From: Desulfovibrio sp. | GTDB lineage: Bacteria > Desulfobacterota > Desulfovibrionia > Desulfovibrionales > Desulfovibrionaceae | NCBI GenBank assembly: GCA_031255035.1 | Contig: JAIRTI010000274.1 | Location: forward strand, 1-17,115 | Reading direction: 5' to 3' | DNA length: 17,115 bases | Shown: one piece after another, positions 7,035 through 13,970 of the stretch | Layout: each line of letters opens with the position of its first letter | Numbering within the stretch: the first letter of the stretch is position 1 | Program-made: the position numbers and the translations under genes | The notes under the pieces: generated by a model | Databases searched by the model: none | The model's input: the letters and a program-made list of their open reading frames with translations, nothing else | What the model was told of the DNA's origin: nothing

Positions 7035-7579
7035 CAGGGCTCGTCCTTTTCCGCCTGCACCAGGCGGATTTGCACGGTATACGGAATCTTGGCGTCTACG
7101 TAAGTCATCTCCACGGGCCAGAGGTCATCCGCCAGGCCGCCTGTGGCTGAAAAGTTCCAGTCGTCATGACTGATGGATGGTTCTAACGGTATTCGCGCCA
7201 GACAGTCAAACCAGACGCGCCGCACGCAGCGGGCGATATGCTCGCCGGCCCTGGGCATCCTGGCCAGAAGCGGATGCAGGTACGCGAGTTCGGCGCTTTC
7301 GGCGCTGATTTCCATATCGAAAAGCTGCATGCCGAGCCCGGTGACGCCGGCCACGCGCGCCCGTCGCTGGGCCGTATCCAGGCGCATGACGCCGTCAAAG
7401 CCCTGCGAAAGCCGCGCTCCCGGAATTTCCAGCCGAACCTTGTGCCGGAAGAGCCAGGTTCCCCGGTCCGGCATGGGGGGCAGGACGGAAGGCGTCTGCG
7501 GCTTTGCGGCCGCGCAGGCGGTCAGCGCGAGACAGAGCCCGACAAGCCCGATCCGAAGGGCGCGGCGCGCTTCAAACAT
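7034..7579 (-). CDS. Envelope lipoprotein, DUF3261-like
   Basis: A 181-residue predicted lipoprotein. An N-terminal hydrophobic stretch ends in the lipobox LTAC with the lipidated cysteine at C22. The rest is a soluble beta-rich-looking domain (WLFRHKVRLEIPG, then GVTGLGMQLFDMEI). From memory, APE clusters contain a DUF3261 lipoprotein beside the MMPL exporter, and length and position fit, but I cannot run the profile. It overlaps the exporter stop by 8 nt; a frame extended to 7633 would bury the signal peptide behind 18 residues. It probably helps hand the pigment lipid to the outer membrane along with the LolA-like protein. Confidence 0.75.
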   Translation of the reverse strand: MFEARRALRIGLVGLCLALTACAAAKPQTPSVLPPMPDRGTWLFRHKVRLEIPGARLSQGFDGVMRLDTAQRRARVAGVTGLGMQLFDMEISAESAELAYLHPLLARMPRAGEHIARCVRRVWFDCLARIPLEPSISHDDWNFSATGGLADDLWPVEMTYVDAKIPYTVQIRLVQAEKDEP

Positions 7580-10010
7580 GGCCGGCCTCCCGGACACGGG
7601 GAGTGAGGGGCGGCCCGTGCGCGGGCCGGACAAGGCGCGGCATCAGCACAAGGGCGGCCAGCAGGGCCGCGCTCAGGCCGATGCTGACCGTAAGCCCCAG
7701 GGAAAACAGGGCCGGGTGGCGGGCCAGAAGCAGCGCCCCGAAGCCGGACAGGGTCGTCAGGCCCGAGAGCAGCACGCCCTTGACGCTTTCGCGCCGCAGC
7801 CGCCCCTCAAGAAAGGCCAGCATGAAAATCCCGTAATCGACGCTCAAGGTCATCACCAGGGGCAGGGCTATGGCGTGGAAGATATTGAGGCTCATGCCCA
7901 TAAGCCGGTAGACCGCCAGCACGCCGAACAGCCCCAGCGAAACCGGCAGCAGCATCAGGGCCAACCTGGGCAGGGAGCGCAAAAGCCAGACGCTCGTGCC
8001 GAGCACGGCCAGAAGCGAAAGGCCGCCGAAACGCAGCATGTCGGCCCTGGTGGCTTCGTCCATGGCCGCCCGGAAGGTTTCGCCCGAAACGTAATGTCCG
8101 CCCTCATCGCGGATGGCGTCGCGGAAAGATTCGGGCATGCGGCCTTCATGGGCCACGCCGTAAACGAAGTGGGTCCCGTCCGGGGTGGCGCGGAGCAGCA
8201 GAAGCGGAAACTCAAGCCCCAGAGTTGTGAGAACCTCGGCGTCGACCAGGGGCGGTTCGCCGGACAGCCAGAGCGCGAAGGGCGCGAACGCTTCCACGGA
8301 AAAGCCCGCCTTGGGGGCCAGATCCCTGAGCGCGGCCACGGTTCGCGGCCCGCGTTCTTCCCAGAATGCCTTCCATTCCGCATGTCTTGCCGTTTGCGTG
8401 CTCCGCGCCGGCAAAAAGCGCGCCAGGCTGGTCAGGCTGGACAGGTCATAGCCGTTGTCGGCGGAAAGCGTCACAAACCGTTCCCAGAGACGGTCGTTTT
8501 TTTCGAGCGCGGCCTGGCGCGAAGTCTCTTCAACGGCGAACAGGGCTTGCTCCCGCTGTTCCCCCCATATGGCGCGCATGCGCGCTTCGTCCTCTTCCAT
8601 GGCCTCGGACTGATAGGAAAGGGAGCGGATGTCGCCGTCAATGGGGGCGCTGTGCAAAAGCCCGCCGAGACCGGCCGCCAGCACCGCCCACAGGAGCGTC
8701 AGGACCGCCGTTCTCGGGCGCAGGCGCGTGGCCTCCTCCGGCGCGCTCCACTTTTCGGCGAAGGGCGGCGGCGCGGAGGCCGTCCGCGCCGAACAAAGGT
8801 ACTGGGGCAGGACGACCAGGGCCAGAAACAGCGCCGCGACAATCCCGAAGATGGAAAAACAGGTCATCTGCACGATGCAGGGGATGCTGGAGGAAAAAAA
8901 GGCGGCAAAGGCGGCCAGGGTCGTAAGCGCTCCGAAAAGCACGGGCGTGCTGACGCGCTCAAGGCTTTGTTCCGGGCTTTCCGCGCCGTTCATGGCGAAA
9001 TAGACGTGTATGGCGTAATCCGCCGTGATGCCGAGGATAACGCTGCCAAAGCCGATGACGATGCCGGAGATGCCGTCAAAGACCAGGCCGGTAAAGGCCG
9101 AGGCCAGGAGGAGCGAGGCCGTGGGCAGCAGGACGATGGAAAGCCCGCGCCACGTGCGCACAAAAACCAGGTAGGCGAGAACTATCAGCAGGACGGAGGC
9201 CGGCAGGATGCGGCGCAGGTCCTCCTGGATGACGTCGGCGTTTTCCTCGGTATGGCGGTGCCCGCCGATAATGATCGTCTCCGCGTCGGGCGCGCCGCGC
9301 CCGACCGCGTCGCGGGCCATGGTCATGACTTTTCGGGCCGCCGCGGTGTCCGTCATGGAGGCGGCGGGCTCGGCCACGAGAACGGCGTACCGGCCGTCCA
9401 CGCTTTGCATCCTTCCCCGGGCCGGTTTCGGCGTGCCCGTGGTCGAGGCGAAGCCGCGCAGCTTGCGCGCGCACAGGCCGAGCGGGTCCATAGCCAGAAA
9501 ATCCCTCAACGCCAGACCGCGCGCGCTGAGGAGCAGGGTCCGGTTTTTGTCCAGGGCCTCGGCCACGGCCTTTTCGGTCAGCAGCGGGGGCAGGGCGGCC
9601 ATGTCGCCGGCGTCCATAAGTCCGGGCAGCGCGGCGCACAGCTTCGGCAGGAGCGAAGGCGAAAAGGAATCCATGCCCGACAGCACAAAGGGCATGTCCG
9701 GGCCGCGCAGAGCCTCGGCCACTTTTTTCGCGGAACCCGCCGGGTCGCCGCCGCCCAGCGCGATAAAAAGGCTTTGCGCGAACGGGGCCTCGCGCAGAAT
9801 GCGGAATTGTTCGGCCAGACCGGGCGGACGCGTGGGCATCAGGCTTGTGACGTCCTCGCGGATGACGAGGTTGACGGTCAACAGCCCGCTCAGGGCCATG
9901 ACGCCCAGAACGGCGGCGGAGAGAACGAAGACACGGGTCCGGGAATTGGTCCGGGAATTGGCCCGGGCATGGGGGCGAAGCGCCAGATACAGGCGGGAGA
10001 AAAAACGCAC
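7572..10010 (-). CDS. MMPL/RND-family lipid exporter
   Basis: An 812-residue inner-membrane transporter with the duplicated RND layout: TM1 near 27-49, a periplasmic loop to about 268, a five- or six-helix bundle at about 270-405, TM7 near 433-453, a second loop to about 655, and a closing bundle at about 660-795. Both halves carry the conserved Asp-Tyr of MMPL transporters: GITADYAIH (DY at 331-332) and LSVDYGIFM (DY at 725-726). It likely moves the finished pigment lipid from the inner membrane towards periplasmic carriers. The start is GTG at 10010, 2 nt after the LolA-like stop, with only a weak ribosome binding site, which suggests coupling. Residues 16-25 contain a small repeat (ARANSRTNSRT) from 12-bp DNA repeats. 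Confidence 0.9.
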   Translation of the reverse strand: MRFFSRLYLALRPHARANSRTNSRTRVFVLSAAVLGVMALSGLLTVNLVIREDVTSLMPTRPPGLAEQFRILREAPFAQSLFIALGGGDPAGSAKKVAEALRGPDMPFVLSGMDSFSPSLLPKLCAALPGLMDAGDMAALPPLLTEKAVAEALDKNRTLLLSARGLALRDFLAMDPLGLCARKLRGFASTTGTPKPARGRMQSVDGRYAVLVAEPAASMTDTAAARKVMTMARDAVGRGAPDAETIIIGGHRHTEENADVIQEDLRRILPASVLLIVLAYLVFVRTWRGLSIVLLPTASLLLASAFTGLVFDGISGIVIGFGSVILGITADYAIHVYFAMNGAESPEQSLERVSTPVLFGALTTLAAFAAFFSSSIPCIVQMTCFSIFGIVAALFLALVVLPQYLCSARTASAPPPFAEKWSAPEEATRLRPRTAVLTLLWAVLAAGLGGLLHSAPIDGDIRSLSYQSEAMEEDEARMRAIWGEQREQALFAVEETSRQAALEKNDRLWERFVTLSADNGYDLSSLTSLARFLPARSTQTARHAEWKAFWEERGPRTVAALRDLAPKAGFSVEAFAPFALWLSGEPPLVDAEVLTTLGLEFPLLLLRATPDGTHFVYGVAHEGRMPESFRDAIRDEGGHYVSGETFRAAMDEATRADMLRFGGLSLLAVLGTSVWLLRSLPRLALMLLPVSLGLFGVLAVYRLMGMSLNIFHAIALPLVMTLSVDYGIFMLAFLEGRLRRESVKGVLLSGLTTLSGFGALLLARHPALFSLGLTVSIGLSAALLAALVLMPRLVRPAHGPPLTPRVREAGHV

Positions 10011-10012
10011 GG

Positions 10013-10669
10013 CTATTTGAACTCCGCGTCGTCAACCGGCGCGTTGACGACCGTGTTTGAAAAGGAAATCGTGGTCGTGCCGCCGCGCGTTTCCCGGACC
10101 GCCACCCGCGAGGCCGGGCCCTGCTCGGTGAAGACGATAACAATGGCTTCGATGATCTCGCGCATATCGTCGCGGGCCGGGGTCATGGTCAATTCCAGCG
10201 GATTTTTTCCCGTCACCGCGATGCGGAAATCGCGCTCGATGCTGGCCGTGTCAAAGATTATCCAGGCCACCAACTGGCGGCCGATGATGGCGGCCAGAGG
10301 GTCGCTGGCGGTCGTGAACGGGGTGCGGACGCCCTTGTCGCCGGCCCAGCGCGCGCCGCTCTCCCCGCGCATGGCAAAGCCTTCCCGCATGGGCTCGGTA
10401 TACTCCCACAGCAGCCCGTCCGGACGCTTGAATACGAAGCGCCCCTTGGAAGAAATGGGCTGGGCGAACATGGGGATGGCGGTCTCCTGCACAAAGTCGC
10501 TTTGCACGCTTTGCGCGGAAGCGGCTTTTTGGCGCAGGCCGTCAAGGGCTTCGAGGTCCGGAGGCGTTATGGCCCGCGAAAGAGACGCGGTGAGCAGAAG
10601 CGCCACGCCCGCAAGACAGGCCCTGAAAAGCAGGGTTCGCGGGTCGAAAGGGTAGCGGGCGGTTGTCAT
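10013..10669 (-). CDS. LolA-like periplasmic lipid carrier
   Basis: A 218-residue exported protein. The N-terminus has a basic region and the hydrophobic stretch LLFRACLAGVALLLTASLS, with likely cleavage after SRA (about residue 32). The mature part contains features of the LolA fold: QSVQSDFVQE near 53-62, SSKGRFVFKRPDGLLWEY near 73-90, and later LELTMTP and GGTTTISFSNT. It probably binds and carries the hydrophobic product across the periplasm, downstream of the MMPL exporter gene product. It is ATGA-coupled to the dehydratase upstream. Substrate specificity is inferred only from context; a genome copy of housekeeping LolA should exist elsewhere. Confidence 0.84.
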   Translation of the reverse strand: MTTARYPFDPRTLLFRACLAGVALLLTASLSRAITPPDLEALDGLRQKAASAQSVQSDFVQETAIPMFAQPISSKGRFVFKRPDGLLWEYTEPMREGFAMRGESGARWAGDKGVRTPFTTASDPLAAIIGRQLVAWIIFDTASIERDFRIAVTGKNPLELTMTPARDDMREIIEAIVIVFTEQGPASRVAVRETRGGTTTISFSNTVVNAPVDDAEFK

Positions 10670-11148
10670 TCGGGCACGTACACTTTGATTCTGCCCTCGG
10701 CCAGCAGGGCGCCGTCCCGGCGTATGCCCACAGTCAGAACCGTCACTCCCGCGAGTTCGGCTTCAATGCCCACGGCTATTTCCAGGCGATCCCCGAGGCG
10801 GGCCTCGCCGTGCACGCAAAAATCCTGCACCCCGACGAGGTAGCCGAATTTCGGAGGCCTGCCCTGTCGATACTGGTCAAAGCCCTGCATGGCCCCGGCG
10901 CTTTGGGCCGCCAGTTCGACATAGCCCGAAGGGTCGAGAAGGCCGTCGCACACCAGACTGTGCTCCGGGCGCAGCAGCACGTCGGCCAGGGCCTCGGTCT
11001 TGGATGAAGCCAGCAGCCGGTCAATGCAGCACATGGGGCCGGTATGGGGCAGAAGCTGTTCCGCGTCCATGGGAAATGGGGGAAATGGGGGAAATGGGGA
11101 CAAAGGGGAAACGGGGGGAACGGGGGAAAAAGACGATGTCTTGGGCAT
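10666..11148 (-). CDS. 3-hydroxyacyl-ACP dehydratase (ApeP-like) with Pro-rich leader
   Basis: A hotdog dehydratase of 160 residues from ATG 11148, or 134 from the inner ATG 11070. The core starts with LPHTGPMCCIDRLL, the usual N-terminus of this family. The likely catalytic pair, numbered from the inner start, is H37 (RPEHSLV) and E52 (YVELAAQ), with the spacing expected of FabZ-like enzymes. It would dehydrate 3-hydroxyacyl-ACP to the trans-enoyl form, giving the conjugated double bonds. Residues 1-26 from the outer start are an odd Ser/Pro/Phe leader encoded by 9-bp repeats, not family-typical. The outer ATG has a modest AGG at 8-nt spacing and the inner one has none, because repeats precede it, so I keep the long form. 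The stop overlaps the LolA-like start as ATGA. Confidence 0.82.
   Translation of the reverse strand: MPKTSSFSPVPPVSPLSPFPPFPPFPMDAEQLLPHTGPMCCIDRLLASSKTEALADVLLRPEHSLVCDGLLDPSGYVELAAQSAGAMQGFDQYRQGRPPKFGYLVGVQDFCVHGEARLGDRLEIAVGIEAELAGVTVLTVGIRRDGALLAEGRIKVYVPE
11071..11124. repeat. 9-bp tandem repeats at the dehydratase start
   Basis: Three perfect plus-strand copies of GGGAAATGG (11071-11097) are followed by three degenerate copies up to 11124. On the coding strand they give Phe-Pro-Pro units immediately before the inner ATG at 11070. The period of nine keeps the frame, so slippage would change the length of the leader only. Confidence 0.85.
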
Positions 11149-11280
11149 GTGGCGGACCTGGCGGACTAAATAGTTGACAACGCGAGAATTTCGTTCTCTG
11201 CCGCGCCGGAAATGAATTCCTTGGCGGCAGAGAACAACACTGTTGAGGCGGACGCCGTCGCGGCGCCAAACGGATGCGCG
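11149..11280 (-). other. Only internal intergenic gap of the operon
   Basis: These 132 bp separate the small lipoprotein stop from the dehydratase start. Every other junction in the operon is an overlap or a gap of 15 bp or less. I see no gene here. It contains a perfect 12-bp inverted repeat (listed separately), an 11-bp palindrome CAACACTGTTG at about 11234-11244, and TTGACA on the plus strand at 11174-11179 with no good -10 for it. On the minus strand I find no clear promoter. It may divide the operon into an upstream accessory module and a downstream core module. Confidence 0.6.
11193..11235 (-). promoter_or_regulatory. Perfect 12-bp hairpin between operon modules
   Basis: GTTCTCTGCCGC (11193-11204) pairs perfectly with GCGGCAGAGAAC (11224-11235) around a 19-nt loop. 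On the minus strand the stem is followed by GAAATTCTC, not a T run, so it is not a standard intrinsic terminator. Likely roles are mRNA processing or stabilisation, partial termination, or a protein-binding operator. The function is inference. Confidence 0.55.
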
Positions 11281-11679
11281 TCAGCGTCTGCTCTGACTCA
11301 GCTCTTTGCTGATGTTCCTGTTCAGGCGATCGACCCAGCGCGCGTAGTTGCGGTGGATCTGGCCGCCTTCGGCCAGCAGGTTGACGCTGGAGCGGTACTT
11401 GATGGAGTATTGCGTCGTCGAATAGGGGATTTCCACGATCACGCTGTGGTCCCTGGCTCTCCAGGTGGCGACGATAAGGCCGGGCCGCTCTTCCACCATC
11501 TGCCAGCCGATGATGGAGCCGGCGCGCATGATGCCGTCGCGCACCTGGGCGGCGCTCGGCTTGCCGTAAGATGACACGGAGCCGTTGGTAATCTCGGGAA
11601 TGGGAATGGTTCTTTTGCATCCCATGCTGAGGCAGAGGATCAGAATCAGAAACAGGGATAAGGCGACATTGCGTTTCAT
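11281..11679 (-). CDS. Small uncharacterised lipoprotein
   Basis: A 132-residue predicted lipoprotein. The signal sequence MKRNVALSLFLILILCLSMGC ends in a lipobox with the cysteine at about residue 21. The mature part has VRDGIMRAGSIIGWQMVEER, then PGLIVATW, HSVIVEIPYS and YSIKYRSSVNLL, then IHRNYARWVDRLNRNI. This order resembles a recurrent family of roughly 110-residue bacterial lipoproteins of unknown function; I do not know a firm name. The ATG at 11679 has a strong AAGGAG and overlaps the acyltransferase stop as ATGA; a GTG two codons upstream is less likely. As the last gene before the gap it may form part of the envelope anchoring of the product. Confidence 0.8.
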   Translation of the reverse strand: MKRNVALSLFLILILCLSMGCKRTIPIPEITNGSVSSYGKPSAAQVRDGIMRAGSIIGWQMVEERPGLIVATWRARDHSVIVEIPYSTTQYSIKYRSSVNLLAEGGQIHRNYARWVDRLNRNISKELSQSRR

Positions 11680-12485
11680 AAACACTCCTTTTTGCGGTTA
11701 GAGGGGATGAAGACGGGGTATGCAGCGCGCAGATCGTCCAGGGCTTTCTGGATGCTGTCTTTGACGGCGTGCCTCAGGGCGAGCGGGGCCTCATCGCCAA
11801 GGTGCGTGAACTGGGACGGATGGATCGGGTCGAGCACGCGGATGGCGATGGCCGCCGGACGCAGAAGGAATCCGCCCCGCCGTAAAAAAATGCCCGTGCC
11901 GTCCATGCAGACGGGGACGATGGGGACATCGGTCAGAACGGCCAGGTGAAAGGCACCGGGGTGAAAGCGGCGCATGGCGCCGTCAAGGCTGCGGGTGCCT
12001 TCGGGGAAGACGCCGATGCACGATCTCTGGCCGAGAATGCTTTTGCATTGCTCAAGAAGGGTTTCCGGGCTATCGCCTTCGGTATTCAGGTAACCGGCCA
12101 GGCGCATGTAGGGGCCGTAAAAAGGCATGCGGAAGGGCCAGGCCCGAACCGCGAAAACCACGTCGGGCTCGGGCATGAAGGCGAAGCAGTACGTGTCGAA
12201 GAAGGACTGATGGTTGGGCGTGATGATGCTCGGCCTGGGCAGGGCCTTGTCGCAGTTTTCAAGGCGCAAAGGAATGAACAGGCCCAGCAGCTTGGTCCAG
12301 GCGCGTCCGTAAAGCCAGATGAGACGGCGCACGGCCGTGCCCTTGTCGCAGCCCCTGACAAGCCGCATCCACCAGTAGCCGGGAACCGAGACGAAAAGAA
12401 TGGATACGGCCGTCACGAAAAACATGCCGCTGTAAAATCCGACATTCAGCCAGACAAGCTTTGCCGCGTACGGCAGCCTTGTCAT
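11676..12485 (-). CDS. PlsC-type 1-acylglycerol-3-phosphate acyltransferase
   Basis: A 269-residue membrane acyltransferase. One hydrophobic segment at about 17-37 anchors it. The catalytic H-x4-D box is NHQSFFD (H92, D97) and the substrate-binding block is VFPEGTRS (159-166). Family members move an acyl group from acyl-ACP or acyl-CoA to a lysophospholipid. Its start overlaps the ACP stop as ATGA, so it may take its acyl group from that ACP (12482-12745). With the LpxL-type enzyme at 4044-4952 the operon has two unrelated acyltransferases, which would allow two acyl chains to be placed on the product lipid. This is inference. Confidence 0.87.
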   Translation of the reverse strand: MTRLPYAAKLVWLNVGFYSGMFFVTAVSILFVSVPGYWWMRLVRGCDKGTAVRRLIWLYGRAWTKLLGLFIPLRLENCDKALPRPSIITPNHQSFFDTYCFAFMPEPDVVFAVRAWPFRMPFYGPYMRLAGYLNTEGDSPETLLEQCKSILGQRSCIGVFPEGTRSLDGAMRRFHPGAFHLAVLTDVPIVPVCMDGTGIFLRRGGFLLRPAAIAIRVLDPIHPSQFTHLGDEAPLALRHAVKDSIQKALDDLRAAYPVFIPSNRKKECL

Positions 12486-12745
12486 CGGGCCTGCTCCAGT
12501 TCGCGTTTTTTGGTGATGATATAAGCGTGCATGTCGCCCACGGTGCGGATTTCAAGGATGGCGGGGTCGCGGCCGATTTTGATCTGGAAGGTTTTTTCCA
12601 GCACAATCACCATGTCGACCGCGTCCAGGCTGTCCAGGTCCAGGTCTTCCCTGAAACGCGCGTCCGGGGTCATGCGCTCGATCTCCAGTTCGAATTCTTC
12701 GGCAAGCGCTTTGTTGGCCGCTTCAATCACCTGGCTGTCAGTCAT
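12482..12745 (-). CDS. Acyl carrier protein 2
   Basis: An 87-residue carrier protein. The phosphopantetheine serine is S39 in DLDLDSLDAVDMVIV. Two ATG codons lie in tandem (12748 and 12745) after a GCGAGG site; the second has the better spacing, and either way the protein changes by one residue. The stop overlaps the PlsC-type gene as ATGA, and the start lies inside the end of the ketosynthase gene. Its sequence is clearly different from ACP 1 (EELKLEDV versus EEFELEIERM), so the two are not recent duplicates and probably serve different enzymes. Confidence 0.92.
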   Translation of the reverse strand: MTDSQVIEAANKALAEEFELEIERMTPDARFREDLDLDSLDAVDMVIVLEKTFQIKIGRDPAILEIRTVGDMHAYIITKKRELEQAR

Positions 12746-13970
12746 CATACCCTCGCAAAACCAGGGAACAGTTAATGCCCCCCAAGGCAAAATTGTTTTT
12801 GACAATCACGGAAACAGCCCGCTCGCTGTTGTTCCGCAGCAGATCGACCATGGCGCACTGCGGGTCGGGCTCATCCAGATTCAAGGTGCCGAGCAGCATC
12901 TGTTTTTGCAGCATATGAACGCAGGCGATGCTCTCCAGCGCGCCGCTGGCGGCCATGGCGTGCCCGAGATGCCCCTTGAGGCTGGACACGGGAACGCCGT
13001 CTCCGGCAAGCATGGCGATGGCGCGGCTTTCCGCGATGTCGCCCCGCGTTGTGGCCGTCGCGTGCGCGTTCACGTGCGAAACCTCTTCCGGACGCACTCC
13101 GGCGCAGTCCAGCGCCTCCTTCATGCAACGGTACAGGGGCGCCGGCTCCGGGTTGGCGATGTTGGAGACATCGCAGGCGGAGGCGAAGCCCGCCACCTCC
13201 GCCAATACGGGCACGCCGCGCGCCCGTGCGGATTCAAACGATTCCAGCACCAGCACGCCCGCGCCCTCGGAGCAGACGATGCCGTCGCGTTGCCGGTCAA
13301 AGGGCCTTGGCGTACGGGCGGGCTCGTCGTTGAAATTCGAAGAGGCCGCCAGCATCAGGTCGAAGGTGCCGGTGGTCAGCGGGTGGTATTCGTCCGCTCC
13401 GCCGCATAATACGACATCCTGCTTGCCGAAGGCAATGGCTTCATAGGCCAGGCCTATGGCCACGCATGAGGTGGAGCAGGCGGCCGTGGGCGCGAGCACC
13501 CGGCCGGTTATGCCCAGCGCCTGGGCCACGTTTGAGGCTACCGAATGCCCCATGACCCGGAAAAACATCATGGATTTTATCTGCGCAAGGCTGGCGTCGG
13601 GCAGGTAGGCCCGGAAAAATTCCTCGATGGTCCGCACGCTTCCCATGGTGGAGCCCATGACCAGCCCCGTGCGCCCGGAAGCAAGCGCGGCTTCGTCCAG
13701 CCCGGCTTCGGCCGCGGCTTCCAGGGCGGCGAGGTAGGCGTAGATGGACATGGGCGACATGGAGCGCCGGTGCTTGCGCGGCACCTCCATGACGTCGAGG
13801 TTGCGCACAAGCCCGGCGACTCTGGGGCCCAGTTCCGCGAACTGGTCGAGTTCGGGATTGCGGGCGATGCCGCTTCTCCCGGCCAGAAGCGCGTCAAAAA
13901 GAAGACCGCTGCCCTTGCCGAAAGGGGAAACCGCCCCCATGCCGGTGATGGCGACGCGTCTTAACCGCAT
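12738..13970 (-). CDS. Beta-ketoacyl-ACP synthase, FabF-like
   Basis: A 410-residue condensing enzyme with an intact catalytic set: C165 in TAACSTSCVAIG, H303 in VNAHATATTRGD, K332 and H337 in LKGHLGHAMAASG, and a C-terminal NNFALGGINCSL. It could start or extend chains on ACP 2, which follows immediately and overlaps it by about 8 nt. The start at 13970 (MRLRRVAITGMG) is chosen because that is where the FabF family begins; it overlaps the flavoprotein stop by 10 nt. A longer frame to 14081 adds 37 residues with no family match. In known APE clusters a third KS (ApeR) exists besides the KS/CLF pair; this gene or the next KS upstream could be its counterpart. Confidence 0.9.
   Translation of the reverse strand: MRLRRVAITGMGAVSPFGKGSGLLFDALLAGRSGIARNPELDQFAELGPRVAGLVRNLDVMEVPRKHRRSMSPMSIYAYLAALEAAAEAGLDEAALASGRTGLVMGSTMGSVRTIEEFFRAYLPDASLAQIKSMMFFRVMGHSVASNVAQALGITGRVLAPTAACSTSCVAIGLAYEAIAFGKQDVVLCGGADEYHPLTTGTFDLMLAASSNFNDEPARTPRPFDRQRDGIVCSEGAGVLVLESFESARARGVPVLAEVAGFASACDVSNIANPEPAPLYRCMKEALDCAGVRPEEVSHVNAHATATTRGDIAESRAIAMLAGDGVPVSSLKGHLGHAMAASGALESIACVHMLQKQMLLGTLNLDEPDPQCAMVDLLRNNSERAVSVIVKNNFALGGINCSLVLRGYDD

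Noticed and set aside
7173..10655. A 1160-codon plus-strand open frame
   Set aside because: It is antisense to the LolA-like, MMPL and lipoprotein genes. Its translation is rich in Gly, Arg, Gln, Ala and His with no domain, which is typical of reverse-strand frames in GC-rich coding DNA.
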